7,497 nucleotides of DNA. It comes from Psychrobacter sp. UBA6766. GTDB taxonomy: Bacteria; Pseudomonadota; Gammaproteobacteria; Pseudomonadales; Moraxellaceae. The notes beneath the pieces were generated by a model. The model was given only the letters and a program-made list of their open reading frames with translations. It was not told the DNA's origin and searched no databases. Below are positions 1-6,615 of the stretch, one piece after another. The stretch lies in contig NZ_DKGQ01000048.1 in the NCBI RefSeq assembly GCF_002453355.1, positions 1-7,497 of the forward strand, given 5' to 3'. Position numbers and translations under genes: made by a program. How positions within the stretch are numbered: the first letter of the stretch is position 1; every line of letters starts with the position of its first letter.

Positions 1-114
1 AAGTTTCGGGGGTCAGTTCATTCATTTAACGGGCTTTTTTGTAGCTATGCATTGTGAGGGCTAAGCTATATATTTTCAGGTTATATAATGCAAATAATGG
101 CTTAAACGTTAATA

Positions 115-927
115 TTAGCGTAACGCTAAATAAGCAGAATTGGCGTAGCTGGCGCTGTTGCCATTACTACTGGTACCGTAACTGACGTTTTGAATGCCGC
201 CATTGTTTGCGGTGTTACTAGAATTATTGGCGTTCATGGTATTACCCAATAGCGCTGAATCATTCTTATACAAGCTATGGTAGCGACTCATCACGTTTTT
301 GACGTAATTGCGGGTTTCTTTAAAAGGCGGGATACCGTTATATTTATCGACGTTACCTTCTCCCGCATTATAACCTGCCACCGCAAACTCAACATTGTTA
401 TTAAAGCGGCGCATCAGCCAAGCAATATATTTAGCCGAACCTTCGATATTTTCAGCTGGATTCCATGCATTACTGACTTTAAAGCGGCGTGCGGTAGCAG
501 GCATCAATTGCATTAAACCTTGGGCACCGACAGGTGAGCGTGCATTGGGATTAAAAGCAGACTCTGTATGCATCATGGCTTTCATCAGCGCAGGATCAAC
601 GCCATGACGCTCGGCAGAGGCACGGATATAATTATCATAAGAATTACGGCTACCGCTACTACTCGCAGCACTGCTACCGTAATCATTGCTATAACTGCTT
701 CCAGCATTGTAGGCATTTGAATTTTTATAATAAGTAGTTTTTACTTTTTTATTAAATTTATCAAAATTACCACTGGGATTGACGTTAGTAAGAAGTACTT
801 GTCCGCCTTTATCTTTATAAATATACATGTTTCCCGCTTGAGCAGCGATAGGTAAGCTAGATAAAGCAATGGCAGAGAGTAAAAGGGGTGACAAGCAGCG
901 CGTCATTAACGGGGCAATATTTATCAT
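115..927 (-). CDS. Secreted lytic murein transglycosylase (SLT domain with N-terminal DUF4124-like segment)
   Basis: This 270-residue protein is predicted to cleave the MurNAc-GlcNAc bond of peptidoglycan in the periplasm, forming anhydro-muropeptides. Residues 1-31 form a signal peptide ending AQA before Gly32. Residues 33-60 (YIYKDKGGQVLLTN) resemble the DUF4124 segment often found ahead of SLT domains. A Ser/Tyr/Asn/Gly-rich linker covers about 64-97. The SLT domain spans about 97-217, with catalytic Glu122 in the HTES motif, GLMQLMP at 137-143, GYNAGEGNV at 185-193 and ETRNYV at 204-209. The tail from about 220 is Asn/Ser-rich and of low complexity. The start is uncertain: neither Met1 nor Met8 has a clear Shine-Dalgarno sequence, and Met8 would leave a tidy 24-residue signal peptide. 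The gene lies downstream of lrgAB but appears to have its own promoter. The family assignment is firm; the exact Mlt subtype is not, so no symbol is given. Confidence 0.9.
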   Translation of the reverse strand: MINIAPLMTRCLSPLLLSAIALSSLPIAAQAGNMYIYKDKGGQVLLTNVNPSGNFDKFNKKVKTTYYKNSNAYNAGSSYSNDYGSSAASSSGSRNSYDNYIRASAERHGVDPALMKAMMHTESAFNPNARSPVGAQGLMQLMPATARRFKVSNAWNPAENIEGSAKYIAWLMRRFNNNVEFAVAGYNAGEGNVDKYNGIPPFKETRNYVKNVMSRYHSLYKNDSALLGNTMNANNSSNTANNGGIQNVSYGTSSNGNSASYANSAYLALR

Positions 928-967
928 AGGGTTATCACTTTTTATTGAGTAAGAGCAAATTGCTTTG

Positions 968-995
968 CCTATAAGCGCCTAAGATTGCGCGTCAA
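968..995 (-). promoter_or_regulatory. Candidate sigma70-type promoter of the transglycosylase gene
   Basis: On the minus strand there is a TTGACG -35 box (990-995), a 16-base spacer and a TATAGG -10 box (968-973). The predicted transcript would begin near 961, giving a leader of roughly 33 bases before the start codon at 927. The -35 box matches the consensus at five of six positions. This is pattern recognition only. Confidence 0.45.
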
Positions 996-1300
996 AGCGG
1001 TTATCGCGTCTGTAGGATTTATAGCGCTCAAATAAGCTACCTAAGAAATCGCGTCTAACAAAACCACTTGCAAAAGCTACAAAAAATAATAGTTGCTTAC
1101 TATAACACAAAATAAGTTTTTGCTATATCTGAATACGTGAAAGCGCGGTTAAAAGCTCATTTATTTTGTAAAAAAGCTGAATAAAATCAAGATAGTAATA
1201 AAATGAGGATGGTTAAGTGGTTTATAACAGCAAGGTTTGAGCTTTTTTTTGCCATAAAAATTGTTAAGAAATAACGTTAGAAATGCTATTAATTTTGGCG

Positions 1301-1329
1301 AAAAAAACCCCATCAAGAAGGATAGGCTT
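1301..1329 (-). terminator. Rho-independent terminator of the lrgAB operon
   Basis: Read on the minus strand, CCTATC (1321-1326) pairs with GATGGG (1309-1314) through one G-T wobble around a six-base CTTCTT loop. A run of seven T follows (1301-1307). It lies about 30 bases past the lrgB stop codon and separates this operon from the transglycosylase gene. Confidence 0.7.
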
Positions 1330-1358
1330 TAATAGCTTTGAGATTAAGGTAAAATATT

Positions 1359-2048
1359 TTAAACCGACAAGGCGCTAATAAAAATAGGCACCCAGACGGC
1401 GGTGACCAAACCATTAACGGCTAAGCCAAAGGCGGCATAACGTCCAGCGGTATGACTGATTTGCCATGCCTCTACTGTGCCAAACGCATGCGCCGCTAGG
1501 CCAAGTGCTAAACCTTTGGCGCGATCATCATCAATACCGCGAAATAAGAAACGTGCTAAGGTGCCGCCAATTAGTCCTGAAACGATAATGATTAAGTTTG
1601 CTAATGCCAGCGGTGCTTTAATCAAACCTGCCACGCTCAGACCAATCGGTGTGGTTACTGAACGGGTAGCAAATGCTAGGATGGTCTCGTGACTGAGGGA
1701 GAATAAATAGGCCAATGACATAGGAAGTAAAGCACCAACTACACTTGCCAACGCTACAATCATGATAAGCTTTTTAACTGGTAAATCTTTAAAATTCATC
1801 GCTGCTAACGGTACAGCCAATAATACCGTCACGTAGCCTAATAAATGGTCAAATACTGGTTTCGCCGCGCTATAATAATGGTTGTAATCCCATTGCAAAA
1901 TAAACAAAAATAGCAGTACTAGGACCAAAGCAGTAATGACCATGGGCAACCACGACATCTTGCGTGCAAGAACGCGGGCAATAACATGGGCAGCCAAAGT
2001 TAATAATATCGCAGCAAGGGTCGCTGAAAACACACTATCAAAACTCAT
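1359..2048 (-). CDS. lrgB: LrgB/CidB family inner-membrane protein
   Basis: This 229-residue, very hydrophobic protein has the usual length and layout of the LrgB family. Family-typical blocks are visible: LLGYVTVLLAVPLA at 69-82, ATRSVTTPIGLSVA at 127-140 and GLALGLAAHAFGTVEA at 179-194. Several membrane segments are apparent (about 7-28, 33-52, 66-84, 94-115, 148-169 and 204-226). In Gram-positive bacteria LrgA/LrgB act with CidA/CidB in controlling murein hydrolase export and autolysis, and plastid and bacterial relatives transport small carboxylates such as glycolate or pyruvate. The exact role here cannot be read from the sequence. The ATG start at 2048 has an AAGG Shine-Dalgarno seven bases upstream. 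It begins 22 bases after the end of the LrgA-like gene, so the two are almost certainly one operon, closed by the terminator near 1301-1329. Confidence 0.9.
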   Translation of the reverse strand: MSFDSVFSATLAAILLTLAAHVIARVLARKMSWLPMVITALVLVLLFLFILQWDYNHYYSAAKPVFDHLLGYVTVLLAVPLAAMNFKDLPVKKLIMIVALASVVGALLPMSLAYLFSLSHETILAFATRSVTTPIGLSVAGLIKAPLALANLIIIVSGLIGGTLARFLFRGIDDDRAKGLALGLAAHAFGTVEAWQISHTAGRYAAFGLAVNGLVTAVWVPIFISALSV

Positions 2049-2070
2049 AACGTTGCCTTGTTTCTACAGC

Positions 2071-2505
2071 TTAATGCTGTCCCTTTTGCGTATCGATGTT
2101 GAGACTGTCGGTATCTCTACTATTACTGAGGGAGCGATTGGCTAAGATAGCCAGTCCCCAAATTGGGATAAGGGTACTGATAATCATCGTCAACATCACC
2201 CCCCAAAACTCATCACCTAACGTGAATAGTAGCAAACCTGCTCCAGCAGAAACGGGCAAAAAGGCAAACCCACTATCGACCAGCAAAGTGTTGCTTGCTT
2301 GGGTTAGCCAGTGAGGTAGCCCTCTTATAAGTCGCCAAACAACTAGAATAACGAACATCGTTAAGAGGCCGACGATGTTAGCCGCTTTTTCGATTCCCAC
2401 CCATTGGCAAACGACGACTGCGGACTCACGAACCACCACGACCATTATCAGCGTTAATATGAGCGCCATCCATAAGGGTGTGTTGGAGGTAGAAGTAGAC
2501 CTCAT
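2071..2505 (-). CDS. lrgA: LrgA/CidA family holin-like membrane protein
   Basis: This is the small partner of the downstream lrgB. From the ATG at 2505 it is 144 residues, with four hydrophobic segments (about 11-31, 41-57, 78-95 and 101-122). The block LLVDSGFAFLPVSAGAGLLL (74-93) corresponds to the LLFVPAGVGV region of LrgA/CidA. The C-terminal 22 residues are polar. Members are thought to form holin-like oligomers or a transporter subunit with LrgB. The reading frame extends upstream to a GTG at 2559 (162 residues), adding a hydrophobic MHLFLYLIFLYLTWLGFL segment. I prefer the ATG because an AGG lies seven bases before it, the GTG has no Shine-Dalgarno sequence, the 144-residue length fits the family, and the extra segment is encoded by a tandem repeat. 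Sequence similarity to classical LrgA is moderate, but the neighbouring lrgB makes the call safe. Confidence 0.82.
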   Translation of the reverse strand: MRSTSTSNTPLWMALILTLIMVVVVRESAVVVCQWVGIEKAANIVGLLTMFVILVVWRLIRGLPHWLTQASNTLLVDSGFAFLPVSAGAGLLLFTLGDEFWGVMLTMIISTLIPIWGLAILANRSLSNSRDTDSLNIDTQKGQH

Positions 2506-2524
2506 AAGAAAACCTAGCCAAGTT

Positions 2525-2551
2525 AGATATAAAAAGATCAGATATAAAAAG
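2525..2551 (-). repeat. Short tandem repeat at the lrgA start region
   Basis: The 12-base string AGATATAAAAAG (plus strand) occurs exactly at 2525-2536 and 2540-2551, a period of 15 bases. It lies between the GTG at 2559 and the ATG at 2505. The period equals five codons, so copy-number change would not break the upstream reading frame if that frame is translated. Confidence 0.7.
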
Positions 2552-2554
2552 AGA

Positions 2555-2596
2555 TGCACTTTAACGAAGATGTTTTAACGGATGCATTTTAGTGCA
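2555..2596. repeat. Inverted repeat in the lrgAB leader
   Basis: TGCACT (2555-2560) and AGTGCA (2591-2596) are perfect inverted arms, 30 bases apart. A TTAACG direct repeat (2562-2567 and 2575-2580) lies between them. The element sits between the predicted -10 box and the preferred lrgA start. It could be an operator or an RNA hairpin; nothing in the window identifies a regulator. Confidence 0.35.
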
Positions 2597-2609
2597 AGCA
2601 TAGAGGCAG

Positions 2610-2615
2610 ATTATA
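2610..2615 (-). promoter_or_regulatory. Candidate -10 box of the lrgAB promoter
   Basis: A perfect TATAAT occurs on the minus strand at 2610-2615. The corresponding -35 position 17 bases upstream reads TTTATT, a weak match. Transcription would begin near 2603, leaving about 98 bases of leader before the ATG at 2505. The upstream hflX terminator makes an independent promoter here likely. Confidence 0.5.
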
Positions 2616-2720
2616 TAGAGAGTAGGCGAACTAATAAAGTCTAGCTAAGAATTGCGGATGCAATGAGACTACGATGTATTTTTTAAATGGTTCATTAAAA
2701 ATGCTAAGCGTAAGTCATAT

Positions 2721-2757
2721 AAAAAAGAACGTTATCCTTTGATAGCGTCCTTTTTTA
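2721..2757. terminator. Bidirectional-type hairpin terminator after hflX
   Basis: A ten-base stem (2727-2736 with 2741-2750, one mismatch and one wobble on the minus strand) closes a four-base loop. It is flanked by six A on the left and six T on the right, so it ends in a U tract on either strand. It lies about 40 bases downstream of the hflX stop codon, which is the gene it most plausibly serves. Confidence 0.8.
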
Positions 2758-2795
2758 AAACTCAGTTTTGGGCAGAGGGTTTCAGGCAAGGCGGT

Positions 2796-4241
2796 CTAAC
2801 TCTGCGAATCAGATTCTTCTGCGGTAGAATTTGACGCTTCAAACTCAGCAAAGGCATTCTCTTCCTCTGGCGTTAAAGAGGCTAATTCATCGTCACTGTC
2901 ATCTTCATCCCTTTGCTCAAACGGCTCAAGTATCGGCATCAACAACGTTGCTTGTGCCAACGGCAACACATCTAACGGATTCAAATTGGCTTGACCCAAT
3001 AGCTGTTTGAGTCTGTCACTTGGCAGGCGAATGGTTAAGCATTCGTGGCCATTATCATCATAGCTTTCCTCTAAAATTACGCCAAGCTCATACAAGGTAT
3101 TTTTAAAGTTACCTGCATTATAGGGCAGGGTTAAATCAAAGGTGGTCAAAGCGCCCGTTAACAATTGCTGGACGGCAAGTGATAGCTCTTCCATGCCTAG
3201 GTTTTCACGAGAAGAGACATAAACCCGATTCGGTTGACCTTCTTTTGCATAACCAATGTGCACAGGCTCATCGGTCAAATCAATTTTATTATAAACATTT
3301 AATACAGGCACATCGTTATCAATCTCTGCCAGCACGTTTTTCACCGCTTGGATCTGCTCATGCATGTCTTCACTTGAAGAGTCGATTACGTGAAGCAATA
3401 GATCGGCTTCTAATGTTTCTTCTAATGTTGCATGAAACGACTCAACCAGCTCATGCGGCAAATGGCGGACAAATCCAACCGTATCGACCAACACCACGCG
3501 ACCAACCCCTTGCCAGTCGAGGCGACGCAAAGTCGGGTCGAGCGTAGCAAACAGTTGGTCAGCGGCGTAAATATTTTCATCGACCAAGCGATTAAATAAA
3601 GTAGATTTGCCAGCATTGGTATAACCAACGAGGGAAATGGTCGGTACGTCTGATTTTTGCCGACGAGCTCGACCTTGAGCACGGGTTTGACGTACTTTTT
3701 CCAGTTTATTTTTAAGCTGGGTTACACGTACTTGTAATAAGCGGCGATCCGTTTCAAGCTGGGTTTCACCGGGTCCACGTAGCCCAATACCACCTTTTTG
3801 GCGCTCCAAATGCGTCCAACCACGCACCAATCGCGTCGACAAGTGGTTTAACTGCGCAAGCTCAACCTGTAGCTTACCTTCATAAGTACGGGCGCGCTGG
3901 GCAAAAATATCTAAAATCAAACCCGTACGATCAAGGACGCGGCATTTTACCAAAGCTTCGATATTACGCTCTTGTGACGGCGACAAGTTATGGTTAAAAA
4001 GCACGATATCAGCGTCGTATTCGCGAACCAATTCGGCTATTTCTTGTGCTTTACCACTACCAACAAAATATTTGGCATCGGGACGCGAGCGTGAGCCTGT
4101 GACCAGTGCTAAGCGATCAGCGCCTGCCGAATCTGCGAGTAGCTCAAATTCGCTTAGATCATCGGGATCTTGAATTTGGCGGATGTCTAAATGGACGATA
4201 ATGGCGCGCTCGCCACCTTCATGTCTTTCAAAATATTCCAA
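2796..4241 (-). CDS. hflX: Ribosome-associated GTPase HflX
   Basis: HflX binds the large ribosomal subunit and splits stalled ribosomes, especially under heat or antibiotic stress. The 481-residue protein has the N-terminal HflX domain (about 1-195) with the family signature GLRGPGETQLETDRR at 153-167. The GTPase domain follows: G1 GYTNAGKS at 206-213, switch I FATLDPT at 231-237, G3 DTVGF at 253-257, G4 NKID at 318-321, and a G5-like SSRE at 343-346 where SA is more usual. The C-terminal domain is about 365-440. Residues 443-481 form a strongly acidic tail absent from the 426-residue E. coli protein. The start is a TTG: an AGGTGA lies six bases upstream, and the N-terminus (MEYFERHEGGERAIIVH) lines up with that of E. 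coli HflX. In many gammaproteobacteria hfq lies directly upstream; here the gene instead faces a divergent acyltransferase gene across a 326-base gap and appears to be transcribed alone. Confidence 0.97.
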   Translation of the reverse strand: MEYFERHEGGERAIIVHLDIRQIQDPDDLSEFELLADSAGADRLALVTGSRSRPDAKYFVGSGKAQEIAELVREYDADIVLFNHNLSPSQERNIEALVKCRVLDRTGLILDIFAQRARTYEGKLQVELAQLNHLSTRLVRGWTHLERQKGGIGLRGPGETQLETDRRLLQVRVTQLKNKLEKVRQTRAQGRARRQKSDVPTISLVGYTNAGKSTLFNRLVDENIYAADQLFATLDPTLRRLDWQGVGRVVLVDTVGFVRHLPHELVESFHATLEETLEADLLLHVIDSSSEDMHEQIQAVKNVLAEIDNDVPVLNVYNKIDLTDEPVHIGYAKEGQPNRVYVSSRENLGMEELSLAVQQLLTGALTTFDLTLPYNAGNFKNTLYELGVILEESYDDNGHECLTIRLPSDRLKQLLGQANLNPLDVLPLAQATLLMPILEPFEQRDEDDSDDELASLTPEEENAFAEFEASNSTAEESDSQS

Positions 4242-4567
4242 AGAGTATCACCTATTATTAAAGTAGATAAATCGCTATGACCGCTTTCCTGAGTATCGAT
4301 ATAGCTTTCATATGACCCTCTATATATGGTCTTATCACTTGATATTAAAGCGTATGTACGCAATTAGCCATGTCTTTATGTTACAGCGTTTATGGGTACA
4401 TATTTTGCCCATAAGGATTTTAAGCTGAGCCTATTAACAAAAGCCACTCATAATTAAGTGTACAAGTCATCACTGAGTAAATAAATTTTGTTATACTCGT
4501 TGCGCTTGTTTACCATATATAATCATACGTTTTCTAAACCATAAGTTTTTAACCACGAGGGACAAAG
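4242..4567. promoter_or_regulatory. Divergent promoter region between hflX and the acyltransferase gene
   Basis: This 326-base gap serves both flanking genes and contains no gene. Towards the acyltransferase gene there is an extended -10 TGtTATACT (4489-4497) and a second TATAAT at 4518-4523, both without a good -35 box. Towards hflX the best match is weak: TTTAAT, 17 bases, then TATATA (4321-4326). Two inverted repeats sit in the middle: GCGTAtgTACGC (4350-4361), and TTATGGG/CCCATAA (4390-4396 and 4408-4414, 11-base spacer). They are well placed for shared control, but I cannot name a regulator. Confidence 0.5.
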
Positions 4568-5368
4568 ATGAGCCAATCTAAGTCAGGCTTTTCACTCAAA
4601 CAGCAGTTAGGGCGCGGCAAACAAATCGCTGGTATGACAACCACCATCGCTGGTGGACTGCGCGCCGCCCAACGTATCGGCGCATTCAAACAGCCGCCAC
4701 GCGAAAAGCTGCCGCGCTATATTCAAGCGTTTTGCCGTAAAATGGCCGGCTCTTTTGGCGTTCAGGTCGTGGCAGTCGAGCGCGTAGAGCAACACCACGG
4801 TTTATGGGTTTCCAATCATGTGTCGTGGATGGATATTCCGGTAGTGGGAACGCTGAGTCCAGCTTTTTTCTTATCCAAAGCTGAAATTGGTGATTGGCCA
4901 ATCTTTGGTAAGCTCGCTCATGCGGCAGGGACGGTATTTATCGAGCGCGGTTCCGGTGATGCAGGGTCGGTTGCGACGCAAATTGCCAATTTCTTAACCA
5001 AAGGTTTTTCCGTCATCTTTTTCCCTGAAGCGACCACCACCGATGGTAAAAAAATCAAACGCATCCACGGTACCTTACTTCAAGCAGCGATAGACGCGGA
5101 CGTACCGGTACGACCATTAGTGATTGCTTACGTCAATAAAGATGGCACGTTAAGTGACGCGCTGCCTTATTATGGCAAAATGACGATGAAAGATAGCCTA
5201 AAAAAGGTGCTTGATAGTAAAGATGTGACGGCTTTTGTGTTGCCGCTTGAGCCGATAGATCCCAAAGGTTTGAGTAAAAGTCAGCTGACCGATTTATTAC
5301 AAGCGCACATGCAAGAAGGCTTGGCTGAATTACATTCGCGCGTATTAACGAAAGCAGCTAAAGCATAA
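4568..5368 (+). CDS. PlsC-type 1-acyl-glycerol-3-phosphate (or lyso-lipid) acyltransferase
   Basis: This 266-residue protein belongs to the PlsC (LPLAT) acyltransferase superfamily, which moves an acyl chain from acyl-ACP or acyl-CoA onto a lysophospholipid such as lysophosphatidate at the inner membrane. Motif I is NHVSWMD at 83-89, with the catalytic His84 and Asp89 in HX4D spacing. Motif II is GTVFIERG at 121-128. Motif III is FFPEATTTDG at 151-160, in which Ala replaces the usual Gly of FPEGT. Motif IV is VPVRPLVIAY at 179-188. No strong membrane helix is evident, so it is probably a peripheral protein with an amphipathic N-terminus. The ATG has a GAGG seven bases upstream. It stands alone between a divergent promoter region and a strong terminator. 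Lyso-ornithine-lipid acyltransferase (OlsA-like) is an alternative to plsC, so I leave the symbol blank. Confidence 0.88.
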   Translation: MSQSKSGFSLKQQLGRGKQIAGMTTTIAGGLRAAQRIGAFKQPPREKLPRYIQAFCRKMAGSFGVQVVAVERVEQHHGLWVSNHVSWMDIPVVGTLSPAFFLSKAEIGDWPIFGKLAHAAGTVFIERGSGDAGSVATQIANFLTKGFSVIFFPEATTTDGKKIKRIHGTLLQAAIDADVPVRPLVIAYVNKDGTLSDALPYYGKMTMKDSLKKVLDSKDVTAFVLPLEPIDPKGLSKSQLTDLLQAHMQEGLAELHSRVLTKAAKA

Positions 5369-5404
5369 AACGATTTCAAATTAAGAACCATAAAAAAGCT
5401 CAAT

Positions 5405-5453
5405 AAAAAAAGGCGCAAATCTTAGTAGCCATACCAACGATTTGCGCCTTTTT
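5405..5453. terminator. Strong bidirectional terminator between the acyltransferase gene and tas
   Basis: Perfect 15-base arms (5407-5421 and 5439-5453, core GGCGCAAATC/GATTTGCGCC) enclose a 17-base loop. The arms end in A on the left and T on the right, so the hairpin has a U tract on both strands. It begins 37 bases after the acyltransferase stop and lies about 65 bases past the tas stop, so it can end both converging transcripts. Confidence 0.92.
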
Positions 5454-5518
5454 GTTTGCAATCAAATACTGGCAGTTCAGATTATTAAAACCTAAAAAAC
5501 ATCTGTCACGCCGTAAAG

Positions 5519-6559
5519 TTATGGCGACGGATTAGGATGCTGGGTATGTACCGCCTCAATCGCTTTTAGCACATCTGCGCTTAAGGTGACATTGATACTA
5601 TCGATATTTGATTGCAGCTGCTCAGTGGTGGTTGCGCCGATGATATTACTGGTGACAAACGAGCGTGAATTGACAAAGGCCAATGCCATTTGCGCCATAT
5701 CCAAGCCGGCATCGGCAGCGATTTTGGCGTATTGAGCGGTGGCGGCTTTTGCTTCCTCATTGGTATAGCGGGCAAAGCGGTCGTACATGGTTAAGCGTGC
5801 GCCAGTTGGACGTTTACCATCAAGATATTTACCAGATAAGACACCAAAGCCAAGCGGCGAGTAGGCAAGGAGGCCGACATTTTCACGATGGGCAATTTCT
5901 GCCATGCCAACTTCATACAGGCGATTGAGCAAACTATAAGGGTTTTGCACCGTGATAGGCGCGATTAAACCATTTTTGTCTGCTTCCCACAGATAGCGCA
6001 TCAGACCCCAAGCGGTATCGTTTGATAGCCCATAAGCACGGATACGACCTTTTTTAATCTCGCTATTTAATGCTTCAATGGTTTCTAAAAATGGCGTTAA
6101 ATCCTCTAAAGATTGCGCTGCCATCTCTTCGCTATAACCGCGCTGACTAAAAAAGTTCGCTTGACGTTCAGGCCAATGCAACTGATAGATGTCAATATAA
6201 TCGGTTTGCAAACGCTCAAGATTGCCATCGATAGCGCTACTGATTTGCTCAGCGGTATAACGCGTCTGACCATCGCGTAAAAAATCCATCGGTGACATTT
6301 TGCTGGCAAGAATGACCTTGTCGCGTTGTTTGGTCTTATGGAACCACGTTCCCATAAAGCGTTCGGTATCGCCTTGTTTATCTTTATCAGGTGGCGACGG
6401 ATACATTTCAGCGGTATCCCAAAAGTTCACGCCGGCACTAAGCGCCATGTCCATCTGAGCATGCGCATCGCTTTCGCTATTTTGCTGTCCCCAGGTCATT
6501 GTCCCTAAGCAAATTTTGGAGACCTTTTCATTCAGTTGCGGCAGTGTTTGATATTGCAT
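5519..6559 (-). CDS. tas: Aldo/keto reductase, Tas family
   Basis: This is a 346-residue NADPH-dependent oxidoreductase with an (alpha/beta)8 barrel, the same length as E. coli Tas and matching it along its whole length (for example LGTMTWGQQNSESDAHAQ at 18-35, YDRFARYT and the NIIGATTTEQL block near the end). The aldo/keto reductase tetrad is visible as Asp48, Tyr53, Lys87 and His128 (in YQLHWPER). The family reduces aldehydes and ketones in the cytoplasm. E. coli tas was named for complementing tyrosine auxotrophy of a prephenate dehydrogenase mutant, but its natural substrate is not settled. The ATG has an AGGGA Shine-Dalgarno seven bases upstream. It begins 56 bases after the fkpB stop on the same strand and I see no good promoter between them, so co-transcription from fkpB is likely. 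Confidence 0.94.
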   Translation of the reverse strand: MQYQTLPQLNEKVSKICLGTMTWGQQNSESDAHAQMDMALSAGVNFWDTAEMYPSPPDKDKQGDTERFMGTWFHKTKQRDKVILASKMSPMDFLRDGQTRYTAEQISSAIDGNLERLQTDYIDIYQLHWPERQANFFSQRGYSEEMAAQSLEDLTPFLETIEALNSEIKKGRIRAYGLSNDTAWGLMRYLWEADKNGLIAPITVQNPYSLLNRLYEVGMAEIAHRENVGLLAYSPLGFGVLSGKYLDGKRPTGARLTMYDRFARYTNEEAKAATAQYAKIAADAGLDMAQMALAFVNSRSFVTSNIIGATTTEQLQSNIDSINVTLSADVLKAIEAVHTQHPNPSP

Positions 6560-6615
6560 CTGTTTATCCCTGTTTTTATTCTAAATAAGGTTTTATTCAC
6601 AAGCAGTTTTTTATA

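Larger units (their letters stand above)
928..1358. other. 431-base gene-free region between lrgB and the transglycosylase gene
   Basis: This AT-rich stretch holds the lrgB terminator (about 1301-1329) at its right end and a candidate promoter for the transglycosylase gene (968-995) at its left end. A 9-base direct repeat, ATCGCGTCT, occurs at 1003-1011 and 1048-1056, just upstream of that promoter. The middle (about 1080-1300) is rich in A and T runs. I see no RNA gene and no convincing small protein there. Confidence 0.6.

Noticed and set aside
1..114. Possible tail of another gene, a TATAAT (84-89), or a terminator for the transglycosylase gene
   Set aside because: All three plus-strand frames stop within about 64 bases, the TATAAT has no plus-strand gene to serve, and the T run at 35-40 has no convincing stem before it and is oriented away from the transglycosylase gene.
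277..607. Plus-strand reading frames of 70-79 residues opposite the transglycosylase gene
   Set aside because: They lie wholly antisense to a well-supported SLT-domain gene and have no recognisable domain.
1228..1250. A run of eight T after AGCAAGGTTTGAGC, resembling a plus-strand terminator
   Set aside because: The only possible stem is three base pairs and no plus-strand gene lies upstream.
1203..1274. A plus-strand mini-ORF of about 23 residues (ATG at 1203) in the gap after lrgB
   Set aside because: It has no Shine-Dalgarno sequence or clear promoter, and a run of eight T falls within it; chance is the simplest explanation.
3179..3682. Open frames on both strands (122 and 86 residues) inside hflX
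   Set aside because: They overlap the GTPase domain of hflX, whose motifs are complete, and show no protein-like features of their own.
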